Shown: positions 24,791-36,500 of the stretch, piece after piece | Numbering within the stretch: position 1 is the first letter of the stretch | Layout of the letters: the number at the start of each line of letters is the position of its first letter | From: Corella eumyota | Lineage: Eukaryota > Chordata > Ascidiacea > Phlebobranchia > Corellidae | Length of the DNA stretch: 64,000 nucleotides | Reading direction: 5' to 3' | NCBI GenBank assembly: GCA_963082875.1 | Contig: OY720099.1 | Coordinates: 18,829,066-18,893,065, forward strand | Notes under the pieces: generated by a model | Told to the model about the DNA's origin: nothing | Seen by the model: the letters and a program-made list of their open reading frames with translations, nothing else | Database searches by the model: none | Position numbers and translations under genes: made by a program

Positions 24791-25414
24791 CTTCTTTAAA
24801 ACTTTACTATAAGTGATATTATGTATATGTTTTTTGTTTTGACTGTTTTAATATTTTATATAAGACTTTAATTATATTTTGTAAACATTACACGTTTTCT
24901 TATTATTTATACATAATGCATTTTGTAAATAGTAATTTAAAAAATATTAATTTACGAAAACAATTTTTGTGTATATTTGCATGTTTTTATAAATATTCTT
25001 TTAATTTTTATTTGTTAATAATAATTTTGCTTCGTTCTGTAATCGAACCCGGGTCCTTAAGCTAAATGTTTAGATTTCACGCCTGAATAAAATCACATCA
25101 AAACGGCTGTGTTTGCCTTAAGCAACTTGGTCTTCAGCGTCGTTTTTGGAATTCATTGTAGAGGTTGTTTCGATTAGGATTGTTCATAATGTGTAAGATT
25201 GTAAATTCTTAGCAATGGATTAACGTAAATTCTTAGCAATGAATTAACAGAAATTAGTAATAGATTAATTAGCAATGGATAAACAGAAGAAAAGGGTTTT
25301 ATCACTTGGATTACTTTGCATTTATTTCAAGAGAAGACTTCAGTATATACCAGGTATGTTAATGTTATATAACTTTCATAACATCTAAAACGCTACATAA
25401 CATATGATAACCAG
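24791..25414. other. Spacer between MITE and hAT
   Basis: No gene. On the minus strand at about 25,040-25,065 there is a lone tRNA-like box B (CCCGGGTTCGATTAC) without a convincing box A; it may be an old SINE scrap. At about 25,199-25,289 a short unit (AAATTCTTAGCAATGGATTAAC) recurs three to four times in decayed form. Confidence 0.4.
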
Positions 25415-26422
25415 CAGTGGCGGCTCGTCTATGTAGCTAATGGGGCTAAAACCCCCACTTTTTAACATGTTTTTTTTTAATTATAATTTATTTTATTTTG
25501 AATAATATTTGTTTTTTCGGCAATGTTTTTTGCTAAAATTATTAAAAATATTAAAAATTAGCGCCTATTTTGGCCACGAAATACGCCAAAATTTTCGAAA
25601 AACGTAGCGTAAACATGTGAGGGCTAAACCAAAATTAGCCCCACGGGCTGTCAAATAAAAAATATTTTAACGCTGTTTTTGCCTTCAGGATTCCGAAATT
25701 TAAAAAAAAGTTGAGAACTTGAATCAAAAAGTGGGGCTAAGCCAACCATAAAGTTGCCAAATAATTTGACAATTTTAGCTTTGTGATTTTTTTAAATTTG
25801 ACGTTCAATTTACTTAGTAATTAAAATATAAAATAATTAAAACATAATTTGGGTATTTTATGATTTTCTCTGGAGGTAATAAGTCCCTAAATAATATTTT
25901 TAAGTTAACAAATAAAAATAATCAATTGGATTTTTGTATGTAAGGTCGTCGCACAAGTTTTAGAAAGGGCGTGCACATGTCTTGCGGAAACAGTCATTTT
26001 AGGCTAATTCCGCATACGTTTTTTTAGTAAAAAAATGTATAAATTTGTTAATTTTAATTGAATTTTGGTAGTGTTTTTAGCCAAATGTTATTTATTTATT
26101 GATTGGCAGTCGAAGTAAAGTGCAGAGTTTATTCTGCCTGCCCACGCCATATCCAGCCAGTCAGCCCAAACGGCGAACGCCATGATTAGCAGATTAGAGT
26201 TTTGCCATATATAAAAAAATATCTAATCGTGGAAAACTTGAAAAAACCAAACTGTGTACTAAAATAGTTTGTTGGCTATTATATTTTTTATCATTTTAGC
26301 AAGCATTATTTAAACAGAAAATAGCAAGTATTTTGCTTAGTTGTAATTTGGTATAAGACTGATAAGAACAAGTTTGTGATTTCTTAGTAATATTTCGACT
26401 ATTTTTGTGGATACCATAAACC

Positions 26423-28508
26423 ATGAACCAGGTTGATTGTATTCTGAAAAGTTTTCCTTTGAGTTTTGAGGCAAAGTTAGACTTGAAGCGCCTTGGACCT
26501 CATCAGCCAAAATGTATTGAAATAAAAAGTACAGGCCCTAAGCAAAACCGAAAGTTTAATGTTCAGTGGTTTTCGAGAAAGGAATGGCTTACTGTAAGCG
26601 AGGAAAAAAAAAGTTTATTTTGCTTTTACTGCCTTTTGTTTCGAAAAGGTGAAGAAAAAGAAGTTACTTGGTCAAAGGAAGGTTTTAAAGATATAAAACA
26701 TATTTCAGAAAAAATAAAGCGACATGAGAGTTCAAAAATGCACATTACCAATGCACTTTCATATAGCCTACTAGGAACAGTAGATATTCAGTCACAGATT
26801 AGTGTAGGACACAGCTTATCTGTTGAGAGGCACAATGAAATTGTTAAAAAGAATAGACACATGCTCGACCTCATTGTTGACTGAAATTTTGTGGAGTACA
26901 TGAAATAGGTATGCGAGGACATGATGAATCAGAAGGTTCCTTTAACCGAGGCATATTTTTGGATTTATTGCAGCAAATAGCAAAATCAGATAACGTTTTA
27001 AAAGAGCATTTGGAAAGTGCCACCGTAAATAAATACACATCCAAGACAATCCAAAATGAACTTTTAGATTGCATGTTTACTGTATATAGAAATACATTAG
27101 AGAATGACATAGGTAATGCTGATTTTGTTGCTGTTCAAGCAGATGAGACAACTGATATTGCCAATCGATCACAATTTGCAGTACTTCTTAGATTTGTAGT
27201 GGATGGCTATTCTGTTGAACGGTTTCTGTCATATTATGAAGCTAATGATCGTACTGCTGATGGTATGACCTCCCTTTTAAAACATGCACTTCAACCTTTT
27301 CATCTAAAAGAAAAGCTTATTGCCCAGACATATGATGGTGCATCTGTTATGAGTGGGAAAAAAAATGGCGTTCAAAAAAAAATGCAGGAATGTTTTCCCC
27401 ATGCCAAATTTGTGCACTGTTATGCTCACCAACTAAACCTGATACTAAAGCATGCATGTCAAAGTATTAAAAGCATTAAGTTGTTTTTTGCCAACTTGTC
27501 TGGATTCTCTACCTTTTTTTCTATGTCTCCGAAACGTTCAGATGTGTTACGATCAGTTTGTGAAAAACGACTTCCAAGACCATGTGAAACAAGATGGAAT
27601 TTTCAATCTCGAGCTGTCCAAAGTGTTTTAAATAATAAGGAGAATCTTTTAGCAACTTTTGAAAAGATTCTTAATGAAACACACTGGGACATAACTTCAA
27701 CACAAGGATGTATTGGATTGACACAACTTTTAAAAGATCCCACATTTCTTTACTTTTTGAAGTTTTTCAATGATGTCTTTCACCATACAGATATATTGTA
27801 TAATATTCTGCAGTCAAGAGAATCGACTGGGGTGACTGTTGCCTTTGCTATTGATTCGTTTCAGAAGGTTATTAATGATATTCGTGGAAAACTTGTGGAA
27901 CCTAGTATGGAATTTTGTCCAGAGTTGTCAAAAAAAGGGTTGCTACTTCTTCAAGATTGCTGTGCGCAAATGCAAAAGAAGCCTGTGATATAATAATTGT
28001 TGAAATTATTAATCGATTTAGCAACATAAAACAATTTGAGTCGTTCTCATTAGTTAATCCATGTTTGTTTAAAAGGTTTAAAAACATATTTCCAGTTAAC
28101 TTGGTTAAACAGTTGGTACTGGGTTACCCCATGATAGATAGTTTAAAGCTGGCCAACGAACTTAAAGTGTTGTACACTAACAACAGCTTTGAAAACATTA
28201 AATCAGTTGTGGGTTTGAATTCATTTCTGATAAAAGGTTCACTTTTGAATACTTTTTCTGAAGTTAGTAAGGTTATAGGAATAGTTTTAACTACTCCAAT
28301 TGCAACTGCAGAATCTGAGAGGTGTTTTAGTACTTTAAAACGAATTAAAACATTTTCAAGAAACACCATGAGCCAAGATAGGTTAAATGCTTTAGCAGTC
28401 TTATCCATTCACAAAGATGTCATTTCAGCCACACCTGATTTTAATAAAAATGTCATAGAATTGTTTTCCAAGTTAAAAATTAGAAGAACTTTTTTAAATT
28501 ATAAATAA
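26423..28508 (+). pseudogene. hAT transposase (TTF zinc finger / ZMYM1-like), frameshifted
   Basis: The N-terminal frame (26423-26884) has a TTF-type zinc-finger region (QWFSRKEWL, LFCFYCLLF). The middle frame (26911-27993) holds the catalytic core: VQADETTD with a DDE-type Asp, CYAHQLNL, and CETRWNFQSRAV. The C-terminal frame (27915-28508) has the hAT dimerisation block (TAESERCFSTLKRI, SQDRLNALAVLSIH). Two frame changes, near 26,882 and near 27,980, break it. The family is usually about 650-800 aa, so little is missing, and the element was probably active fairly recently. A small intron at either break is not excluded but no good splice sites are obvious. Confidence 0.85.
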
Positions 28509-28556
28509 AGTGTTTTTGATGATGAGTGTTGTAATGTTGATGTTTTCTTAGATAAG

Positions 28557-28977
28557 GATTATGCCGACCCTCCACTGTTGATGTGTTGAGTTTTCCTGGA
28601 AAATAATCGATTATGCCGACCCTCCACTGTTGATGTGTTGAGTTTTCCTGGAAAATAATCGATTATGCCTGCTCTCCACTGTTGATGTGTTGAGTTTTCC
28701 TGAAAAATAATCGATTATGCCTGCCCTCCACTGTTGATGTGTTGAGTTTTCCTGGAAAATAATCGATTATGCCTGCCCTCCACTGTTGATGTGTTGAGTT
28801 TTCCTGGAAAATAATCGATTATGCCTGCCCTCCACTGTTGATGTGTTGAGTTTTCCTGGAAAATAATCGATTATGCCTGCCCTCCACTGTTGATGTGTTG
28901 AGTTTTCCTGGAAAATAATCGATTGTGCCTGCCCTCCACTGTTGATGTGTTGAGTTATACTGGAAAAAGTTGATTAT
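28557..28977 (+). repeat. 52-bp minisatellite inside the hAT
   Basis: Eight near-identical units start at 28561, 28613, 28665, 28717, 28769, 28821, 28873 and 28925. Each contains CCTCCACTGTTGATGTGTTG and an ATAATCGATTATG palindromic stretch. The first two units have CGAC where the others have CTGC. The array starts 49 bp after the transposase stop. Confidence 0.9.
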
Positions 28978-29168
28978 GTTTCTCCAGTAAAGGTTGATTG
29001 TGTAAAAACCATTTGTTCGGAAAAAAAAACAATGGATACATGCAAATTGGATATATTTAAAAATTTATGTGCATATATATATAAAAGCAATTATAAAAAT
29101 TTAAAATAAATTAACTGGAATTTATTTTTAGGTTGAAAAGAATTAAAAAGTTTAAAAAAAAAAAGGTT

Positions 29169-30323
29169 ATGAATTTTACTTTCAACCAATATGGGGGAGG
29201 GGAATGGAGGTAAGAAACAAATTTTAATAATTTATATAGCTTGTTAAAATACCTTATTAAAAAAAGGAATAGTCAATTTATTTACTTTACACATTTTTTA
29301 AAATCAAATTACAAAAATTATAGTGGTCAAGGTGGTGGAAGAAGGGGTCGGGGTGGAGGAAGGGGTCGTGGTGGAGGAAGAGGAAAATGGGTTTGGCGAG
29401 GAGAGGAGGGGGAATGGGAGGATAAGGGCTGGGGGAAAAGAGGAAGAAGGTCGGGTGGGTGGAAGGAAAGAGGAGAGAAGATGAAAAAATTAGGGTAACT
29501 GCAAATATTATATTTAAATATTTCATTAATTTAACAATTAAATAAAAAAATTTTAGAGAAGAAAACATGAAAAGGAAAGAAGAAGAAGAAAGTGAGGAGG
29601 AGAGGTAACTTAGGTCTAAATTAACAAGTTTACAATTAGAAAGTTTAGTTTTTTTATTGGGTTGAAAGTTTAGCGTTATTTTTTTAGAATTTATAGTTTA
29701 GTATTATATCATTAAATGAGAATTTAGGTTTTATAATATAAAATCTAGAAGTTTAGCTTTAACGAAGCTAAAAGATTTTTCACCAGCTTATTAAAAATAA
29801 TTTGATAAAAATATTTATTAAAAAAGAAAAGTGGAGTTAAAGAGGAGGAGAGTAGAGAGGGAGGAAAGAAGGGAGCAGGAGAGGTAAATAGTTCAATATC
29901 CCTTCATAGTTTGTTTTGTTTACTTATTATATATAACTAATTATTTGTAATGTTGCTTTTAAGAAATGCTGAAGAGTTAAAGAAAAAGGTGATCAAAGTT
30001 TTAATTTTTTTCATTAGTTCGTTTTATATATATTGATTTTTTGTTGATATGTAATTTTAATTTTTTTAAATTATATCATTATTTTTCGCACAAACTATCT
30101 AATGACATTAATGTCTCAAATAAATATGTTGCTGATTTTATGTTTTAATTAACTTAAAGTATTTTTACTGCTTTTTGTGTCTAAAAAATGGTTATTAGTG
30201 GTCAACTAAATTTTAATCCAGTTTGCTAACCATTAATGAAAGAAATGTATTATGTACTGTACTGCTTTTCATTGAATTTGAAATTTTTTTTAGAAGGAAG
30301 ACGCCGAAAAAAATAAAAAATAA
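29169..30323 (+). CDS. Putative spliced RGG-box / charged-helix gene within the hAT
   Basis: Six candidate exons (29169-29209, 29324-29494, 29557-29604, 29827-29883, 29964-29988, 30294-30323) join in one frame of 123 aa from ATG to TAA; all five junctions are GT-AG and keep phase. The N-terminus has a short aromatic segment, then an RGG box (GGGRRGRGGGRGRGGGRG, about 17-34), then W-, G- and K-rich sequence. From about 70 on it is almost only E, K and R, and likely forms a charged helix or coiled coil. RGG boxes usually bind RNA. I recognise no family. The acceptors of exons 2 and 4 lack a good pyrimidine tract. The DNA is purine-rich, so chance open frames are a real alternative. It could be a captured host gene or a second transposon gene. 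Confidence 0.5.
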
Positions 30324-30654
30324 CAAAAAAAAACATTTTTATTTTATGCAAGATATAGGCTACATTAGTAGTTAATTGAATAAAATACAATTGTGTTTAT
30401 TTAAAAAATGTTATTAAAAATGTTGTATGCCCTACACCCCAGTTACTAATAGCTTTAAAGGCACACCTTAAAATTGTTCCCATTATCAGATAAAATAAAA
30501 ATTTTATCTTTTTAAGTAATATAAAAAAAGATCGTTTTGTATCTAAAATAGCCGATTTACGGCCATCAATATCAAAAAAATTTGGACCCCCCTAGTCGCG
30601 CTGTGACCTTCTAAAATTAGCCCCCCCTGTCATTTTGCCCACGAGCCGCCACTG

Positions 30655-31398
30655 AAGCGCGTTAGCGTCCTTTTGTAAACAACTACGAATCAAATATCGT
30701 TGCTTAGCTAGGGAATAGTCGTGTGCCAGATTTTGATATTCGGGTTCAAAGCTAATAAAATATTGAAATTCACACGCTATAGTTTAATTAAATAGAAAAT
30801 AAATTCAATTCACTGATAACTAATTATAGTTCACAACTGTGAATCAATCATTATTTTTTTAATAAAAGTTCGACAAAATAACTTGTATTTTATACAAATT
30901 AAATGCAGTCTAAATAAAAAAGAAACATATGCATTAAGGTTTCGTGTTATATATATATATATATAATAGGCATTTTTGAAGATGTGTTTATTTAAGATGA
31001 GTAGGCTACTCTTTGCTTGCTATGCTACAAAAAAAACCTATGTACAAACATATGCGCATAAGTTTAACGGGCGTTATTGCATTCATTGGACGCCACTTTG
31101 AGGCTATAAACAGCATGGCCCCTTTCCAAGCCTCTTTCTTTCCCTTTATTTTTTCGTACAAAAGGCTTGAACGGACTTCGGTTTTGGCTAGACTAGATTC
31201 ATACTTTTATTATTAGAGACGCCATGTTTTTTAGAATATATCTTACGTATGAATTTTGTTAAACAAACGGATCTACTTTTATGTTACATATTTAGATTGA
31301 CCTTTATTGCCACAAAATTTGTGTCATTTTTCGTGACACAAAGTGTTAAAAACACGCGCCACGTGTTTTAATACTAGAAATCTTATTACTACATTTAG
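30655..31398. other. Duplicated upstream block of A3
   Basis: Near-identical to about 624-1364 and 38,805-39,550, beginning at the last base of the hAT. No gene seen. Confidence 0.7.
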
Positions 31399-31501
31399 GT
31401 GGTTTTGTAAAAAAATAGCTTATTCGGAATGCGGTTAACTGTTGAAAATAAGACCAATTTCATGGAAACATTTCTTGTACAAAAAAGCATCACTGAAAAA
31501 G
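31399..31501 (+). pseudogene. Fossil SH2 exon upstream of A3
   Basis: Second copy of the 103-bp relic at 1365-1467, with acceptor TTTAG and donor GGTAAGT. It has its own extra base changes in the middle, as expected of a sequence not under selection. Confidence 0.8.
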
Positions 31502-31544
31502 GTAAGTCGATGTAGCTTATTATATCAATATTTTTTTACTTTTG

Positions 31545-33156
31545 ATTATCCTCGATGTGGGAAAGTCGAAATGCGTGACCCAAACATGAAGTAACATTAG
31601 ACCCTTAAGTTTCCTTACCAGTTAAGGATATTATAAATTATAATTGCCCGTTAATTATTCTGCTGATTAAGTGTTGACTCGGCAAGAGTTTATACCGTTT
31701 ATAGCACCTTATTCAAAAGCACTACAGAATGGAAGCAGTGGGGATTAAACCCAGGACCTTATGTAGTGAAGATAGGTGTTTTGACTACAACACAACAAAA
31801 AAAAACATTATTTTATTCTTTATTGTATTTACTTTGTACTTAAAATATTCACTTTTAAACAAGGCAGTCCATGTATTTAAACAGGTCATGTCTATGTCAC
31901 CGTAAATTTCACTGTAAGTGTGCTTGCTGTGCAATAGTTTGTTGTTCCGAAAGGCAGTCCATGCTGATAACAGGTCATGCCGAACTTGTGAAACAGTTTT
32001 ATTTCCTAATTTATTTTTTTACTAACCTTTTCAATAAATTTGTAATTGCACTATTTCTTGACTGCACCTAAGTACTCACAATAATTTTTTTTTTTTTTTT
32101 ATGTTTTTTTTATATATTTTTTTTCTGTTACACTGTGTGCTACAATTTCAAAACTCTTCTGTTTAATTACCCTTTGAAATTTTGCCAAACCCAGTGTCAA
32201 AACACCAAAGCAGCATTGTTTTTAATAAATTACCAGTAAATTATCCTTATAAATACATTAACTAAGAACTTATTACTGCCGAGAATTTTTTTGTTTTTGC
32301 AGACTGGGCTCTCAGACCATATACTTCAAAAAGCAACACCAACCTTACCATATTCCTCCAACCACCCTGAACAAATAATTTGGACCATACAAAGCTACTT
32401 ATTCATTCAGCTACTCTAACACTTTGCGTCACAAACTTAACTTAAATATGCAGTCTCTCTTTAAACTATCAATGTAATATATTTTAATTTATCAAGTTTC
32501 CTCTTTCTCTTCTATTATTAACTAGTTTTAAACATTTATATTCACTTACTCTATATACGTGAACCCCCACTAGTTGGTGGGTTGTTTAATATTTTTGTGC
32601 GTTGTATGTGATATACGTTGTGAAAGGCCATTCTGGGACGTTCTTTCTTTAGGTAGGTTTATTTCGGTTAGTCCCTTTATCACATGCAATTTATCGTGAC
32701 CAGTTCGTGCTTTCCTACTAGAGCCATACTGGGTTATATTAAATGTAATTATTATTTTCTTTAAGTTATTTTTTACACTGTAACTACCATCGACAGTGAT
32801 TGCTCTACTATTATAAATCATATGTGTCGTAACTTTCTTTTTTTTTCGTTCAATTTTATTTTGTTATTTTGTCACTCCTTTGTTATAGTTTTATTTTTTT
32901 TGGTGTATATTCTGTAAAATGTATTTTATTTATCGCATTTATTAATAATATAATCTATACTGGGTTTGGTGACCATGTCATAAAATAATTATCATTTTTA
33001 TGTAAACATTAATTCTTTTGGCATGTTTTAAATCATTAAATTGATTTTGTCATTTTTTCCCGTCGCATTGTTGTAATATTAATTGTATATCGTATTTATT
33101 ATTTACTTTTATCAATGCGCGAAAAACCAAAATAAAAAAAAAAACACCATACTGCC
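31545..33156 (-). repeat. tRNA-derived SINE before A3, split by an insertion
   Basis: SINE parts lie at 31545-31792 and 33143-33156. The intact version before A1 shows that the 1.35 kb between them was inserted into the SINE's tRNA-like head. Confidence 0.75.
31793..33142 (+). mobile_element. Unclassified 1.35-kb insertion ending in an A-rich tail
   Basis: Present only before A3. It ends CCAAAATAAAAAAAAAA and is flanked by a short direct repeat (AACAC), consistent with retroposition on the plus strand. A degenerate GGCAGTCCATG...CAGGTCATG unit occurs twice near 31,865 and 31,950. I see no reverse-transcriptase or other protein motif in any frame. It could be a LINE 3' end, a processed transcript or another non-autonomous element. 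Confidence 0.5.
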
Positions 33157-33550
33157 ATTTAATAAGTAATTTTTACATTTGTTTTTATTGTTTCATTTTT
33201 TTTATCATGCACAATATTGTATTACTGTTAAAAGAAACTTTAAGCAAAAATTATATAAGCCTAAATATTTTATTAATATTAAAATTCTTATTGAAAATGC
33301 AATAAAGCATGGTATGAAGCACGTGGTTTTCCGAAACACATTAAACTTATTTGAGTTAATTATTAACAAACAAACTGACCAAATATAGCCTACCACAGTC
33401 TAAGCACCGGTATTTTACGTTATATGTTAAACTAATCATTGTGTAATGCCATATTGTTAAGAAAAATTAGGTTAATGTTTAATTGTTGTTTGTATTCTTG
33501 TACACACAAACCTATATGTAATTTGTTATTAGTTATTGTATAATAACATA
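33157..33550. other. Proximal upstream region of A3
   Basis: AT-rich, colinear with 1770-2216 upstream of A1 but diverged, more so near the gene. No gene seen. Confidence 0.5.
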
Positions 33551-36500
33551 ATGAAATTCATTGCACATCGTGACTATGCGCCTACTGGATCTATAGATCT
33601 GCCTTTTAAAACTGGAGAAATTTTGCTTGTAAATAACAGGTAAGTAAAAATTAAATAGCCATTATCTTTATAATATCCCAGTTTGACACAATTTTATTTT
33701 GTTATAGGGTGGGAGAGACATGGGAAGCTATACATTTACTTTCAGGAAAATGTGGAATTATTCCAATTGATTGTGTAACACCAGCAACTTCTTATCAAAA
33801 GGAGAAGTAAGTAATATATAATAAACTGTAGAAGCTGATAATAAATTGTAAATGTCAATGTATTTCCTTATCTTATAAAAAAATTCATTAATTACATTGG
33901 CATAAAAAATACTTTTTTTTTTTTAAATAAATGTGTACATAGATGGTTTTTTGGAAAAATACCACGCCCAGATTGTAACAAATTATTAAAGAAAAGGGAG
34001 CACATGGATGGTACATTTCTTGTACGTGATAGTATTTCAAAACCAGGTTGGTACAATAATACTTTTGAATTCAAAATTAGAATTTATTTTAGTTGTAGTT
34101 TAAACAACTACTACTTTAAAAAAATGTTCATAATGTTGTTGCTTCTGTTTTAATTTAAAAATGCATAATATAAGTGACCATTTGTTGTTACTTTTGCTAT
34201 TCCATTGGTCTTAATATTTTTTTTAGGTTCTTTTTATATAGCTGTGTTAAATAGAACAGTTTTGAACATTATGTATGTTTCTCATCACCTAATAAAAAGA
34301 ATAAACATTGGAAAATTTGAGCTCAATGAAAAACAATTTGATTCGATTAGTGAGCTTGTAAAGTATTGTCAAGGTAAGCAATATCTTTTTTTTGGTAATC
34401 TAGACTTTTTTTGGTAATCTAAATAGTAAGTAAATTAAATAAAAAGCATTTATATACATTTTAAATCAGTTTGTGTTGTTTTTTTTAGACAATTTTTTTT
34501 TGGATTGTAATTTAACAAACCCATGTCCAGTTGTAATAGATGAAACCAAGATGTCAAGCGAATTAGAAATTCTTGAAGAAATGTTAGAAGCTGGTGAAAT
34601 AGATAACATTTTAAAAAGTAATTTCGATGCTTTGGTATTTTTACTGTTTATTTGTTTTAGTATAATCATACCTGTTACTTAGTTTTATATTGCATTTTTA
34701 AAACAAAGAAGTTAATTTTTTATTTTTATTTATAAATATGTTTAATTTTATATACATGTAATAGTATGACACCAATTAAAACAAAATATATTTTGTGATG
34801 TAGTGGACTTTGATATAGAACATCTTGTTAAAGCTGCTGTTGAAGGTTTAAAAAACAATATCATGAGTGATTTAAAAAACCAGGCAATATGTGAATATTC
34901 CTTGAACTGTTTTCAACTTCTTCACTTACTTTTCTTGAAAAAGGAAGTAGATGATAAATGGGTGCGTATATTACTTTAGTAATTGTATAGCGCTTTAGTG
35001 ACAATTATTAACTAAGCAATCGTTCGTCTTTTTAAAGGCATATCAAGAGTCTATTGGTGATGAACTTGCTAAGGTAAATGCTGTTGCAACCTTTATTGTT
35101 TACTTGAAGATTTTGACAGATTTAGACTATCCAAAAAGAGGGTAGGTAACCTTACATGTATTAAGTAGTGTGATTAAATGTAATGTATTTAAAATAATAA
35201 CTTTTATTAAAATTTAGAAAAAAACTGGAGGTTTTGACTTGGATTCGATCAATAATATATAATTGTTGTGATGCATCTTCAAAATTTTGTACAACTTGTT
35301 TAAAAAACAATCTTCATCGATTGTTAATAAAGGATTTACGATGTTTAAAAGACACATTTTTAAAAAATATCACGGTATAAAAAAATAAATATTGTGTAGT
35401 ATCCATATCTAAATAGTTTTTTTTTATTACTTTATGCTTTCTACAGACAGAGGGAAATTTTGTTTTGTCAGCAGTGAGGATTTTAATGAAATGTGCAAAG
35501 GTGGAAAACAGTTCGGATTTTTTACGAAGTATGTTAAAGGAAGAAGACATTATTTCATGGTATGCAAAAACCACAGCAGAGGTTGATGTGAGTTATGAAT
35601 TTAACTAGTTATGTTCTTGAGTCAAAATTTGTAATCTTTGGCGGCAATTTACATTATTTAGCATCTTAATATTTGCATTTTGTATTAACAATTCTGATTT
35701 AAGTGTTATGGAAAAGTTTGATTGTTTTGTAATTTAGCCTATCTTTTAGGAAATGACATAACAATTGTTTTATTTGTATGTATCCCTTATATTATAAAAT
35801 AAATGACCTTTCTAAACTAGTAAATGCCCTGGGTACTCCGGTTTTTACCGAAAAAAACAAAATTTTATAACTTAGGTATTTATGTTAATGACTGACAGAA
35901 GGTGTGGTAACTTTCTTTAAATAACACAAGAATAATAAGTTAATACAGTTAAAAAACACATGCGTTCACGCTCACACCCAAATCTAAACTGACCTTTCTT
36001 GAGCGCCTAACAAAAACATGCAAAAACGCAATAAGATTTGGAGCAACAAATTTCGATAAAATAGTAACATTACAATTTTGGTATACTTGGGGCACTTTAC
36101 AAACTATTGGGCACTAAAGACTACACATAAAAACATTTATGAAAAAAGTTTACTTATTTAACAGTGAAATTAAGGTAAACCAGCATTTACTCTGCTGGTT
36201 GACTGTATTTTGCCCTGCCTAAAAAAGCGTGTTATACAAAATATATATTTTCTTACATAATATCAGATAAAAAATACACCATTGTGTACAATGTTTCTAA
36301 AGCATACAAGGGGTTTGTTTATTTATGTACATTTTTGCTTGTAGGTCATTTATAAAGGATGTCTCTTTCTTTGTAGTAACATACTATTGGCATACATTGC
36401 TGATGAAAATCAAATTGATTTTGCCTCAACTGAAAGTAATGTCATTGACTTTCTAATTAAGGTATTTAAAACAAGTTTAAAATTTAGTATTTATAAATTT

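Larger units (their letters stand above)
25415..30654 (+). mobile_element. hAT-superfamily DNA transposon, both ends present
   Basis: CAGTGGCGGCTCGT at 25415-25428 and its exact reverse complement at 30641-30654 are the terminal inverted repeats of a 5.24-kb element. Inside are a hAT transposase (26423-28508), a 52-bp minisatellite (28557-28977) and a possible second spliced gene (29169-30323). The flanks ATAACCAG and AAGCGCGT do not form the 8-bp target duplication expected of hAT. The right flank is the duplicated upstream region seen at about 624 and 38,805, so the element's right end coincides with a duplication breakpoint. Confidence 0.88.

Noticed and set aside
25040-25120. tRNA or tRNA-SINE on the minus strand
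   Set aside because: Only a box-B-like word is clear; box A and the arms do not fold by eye.
28561-28977. CRISPR-like array
   Set aside because: The 52-bp units are directly adjacent with no unique spacers, in a eukaryotic transposon; it is a minisatellite.
29287-29568. Proline/serine-rich open frame on the minus strand
   Set aside because: It is the complement of the purine-rich RGG exon. It shows low complexity only, with no start context or homology.
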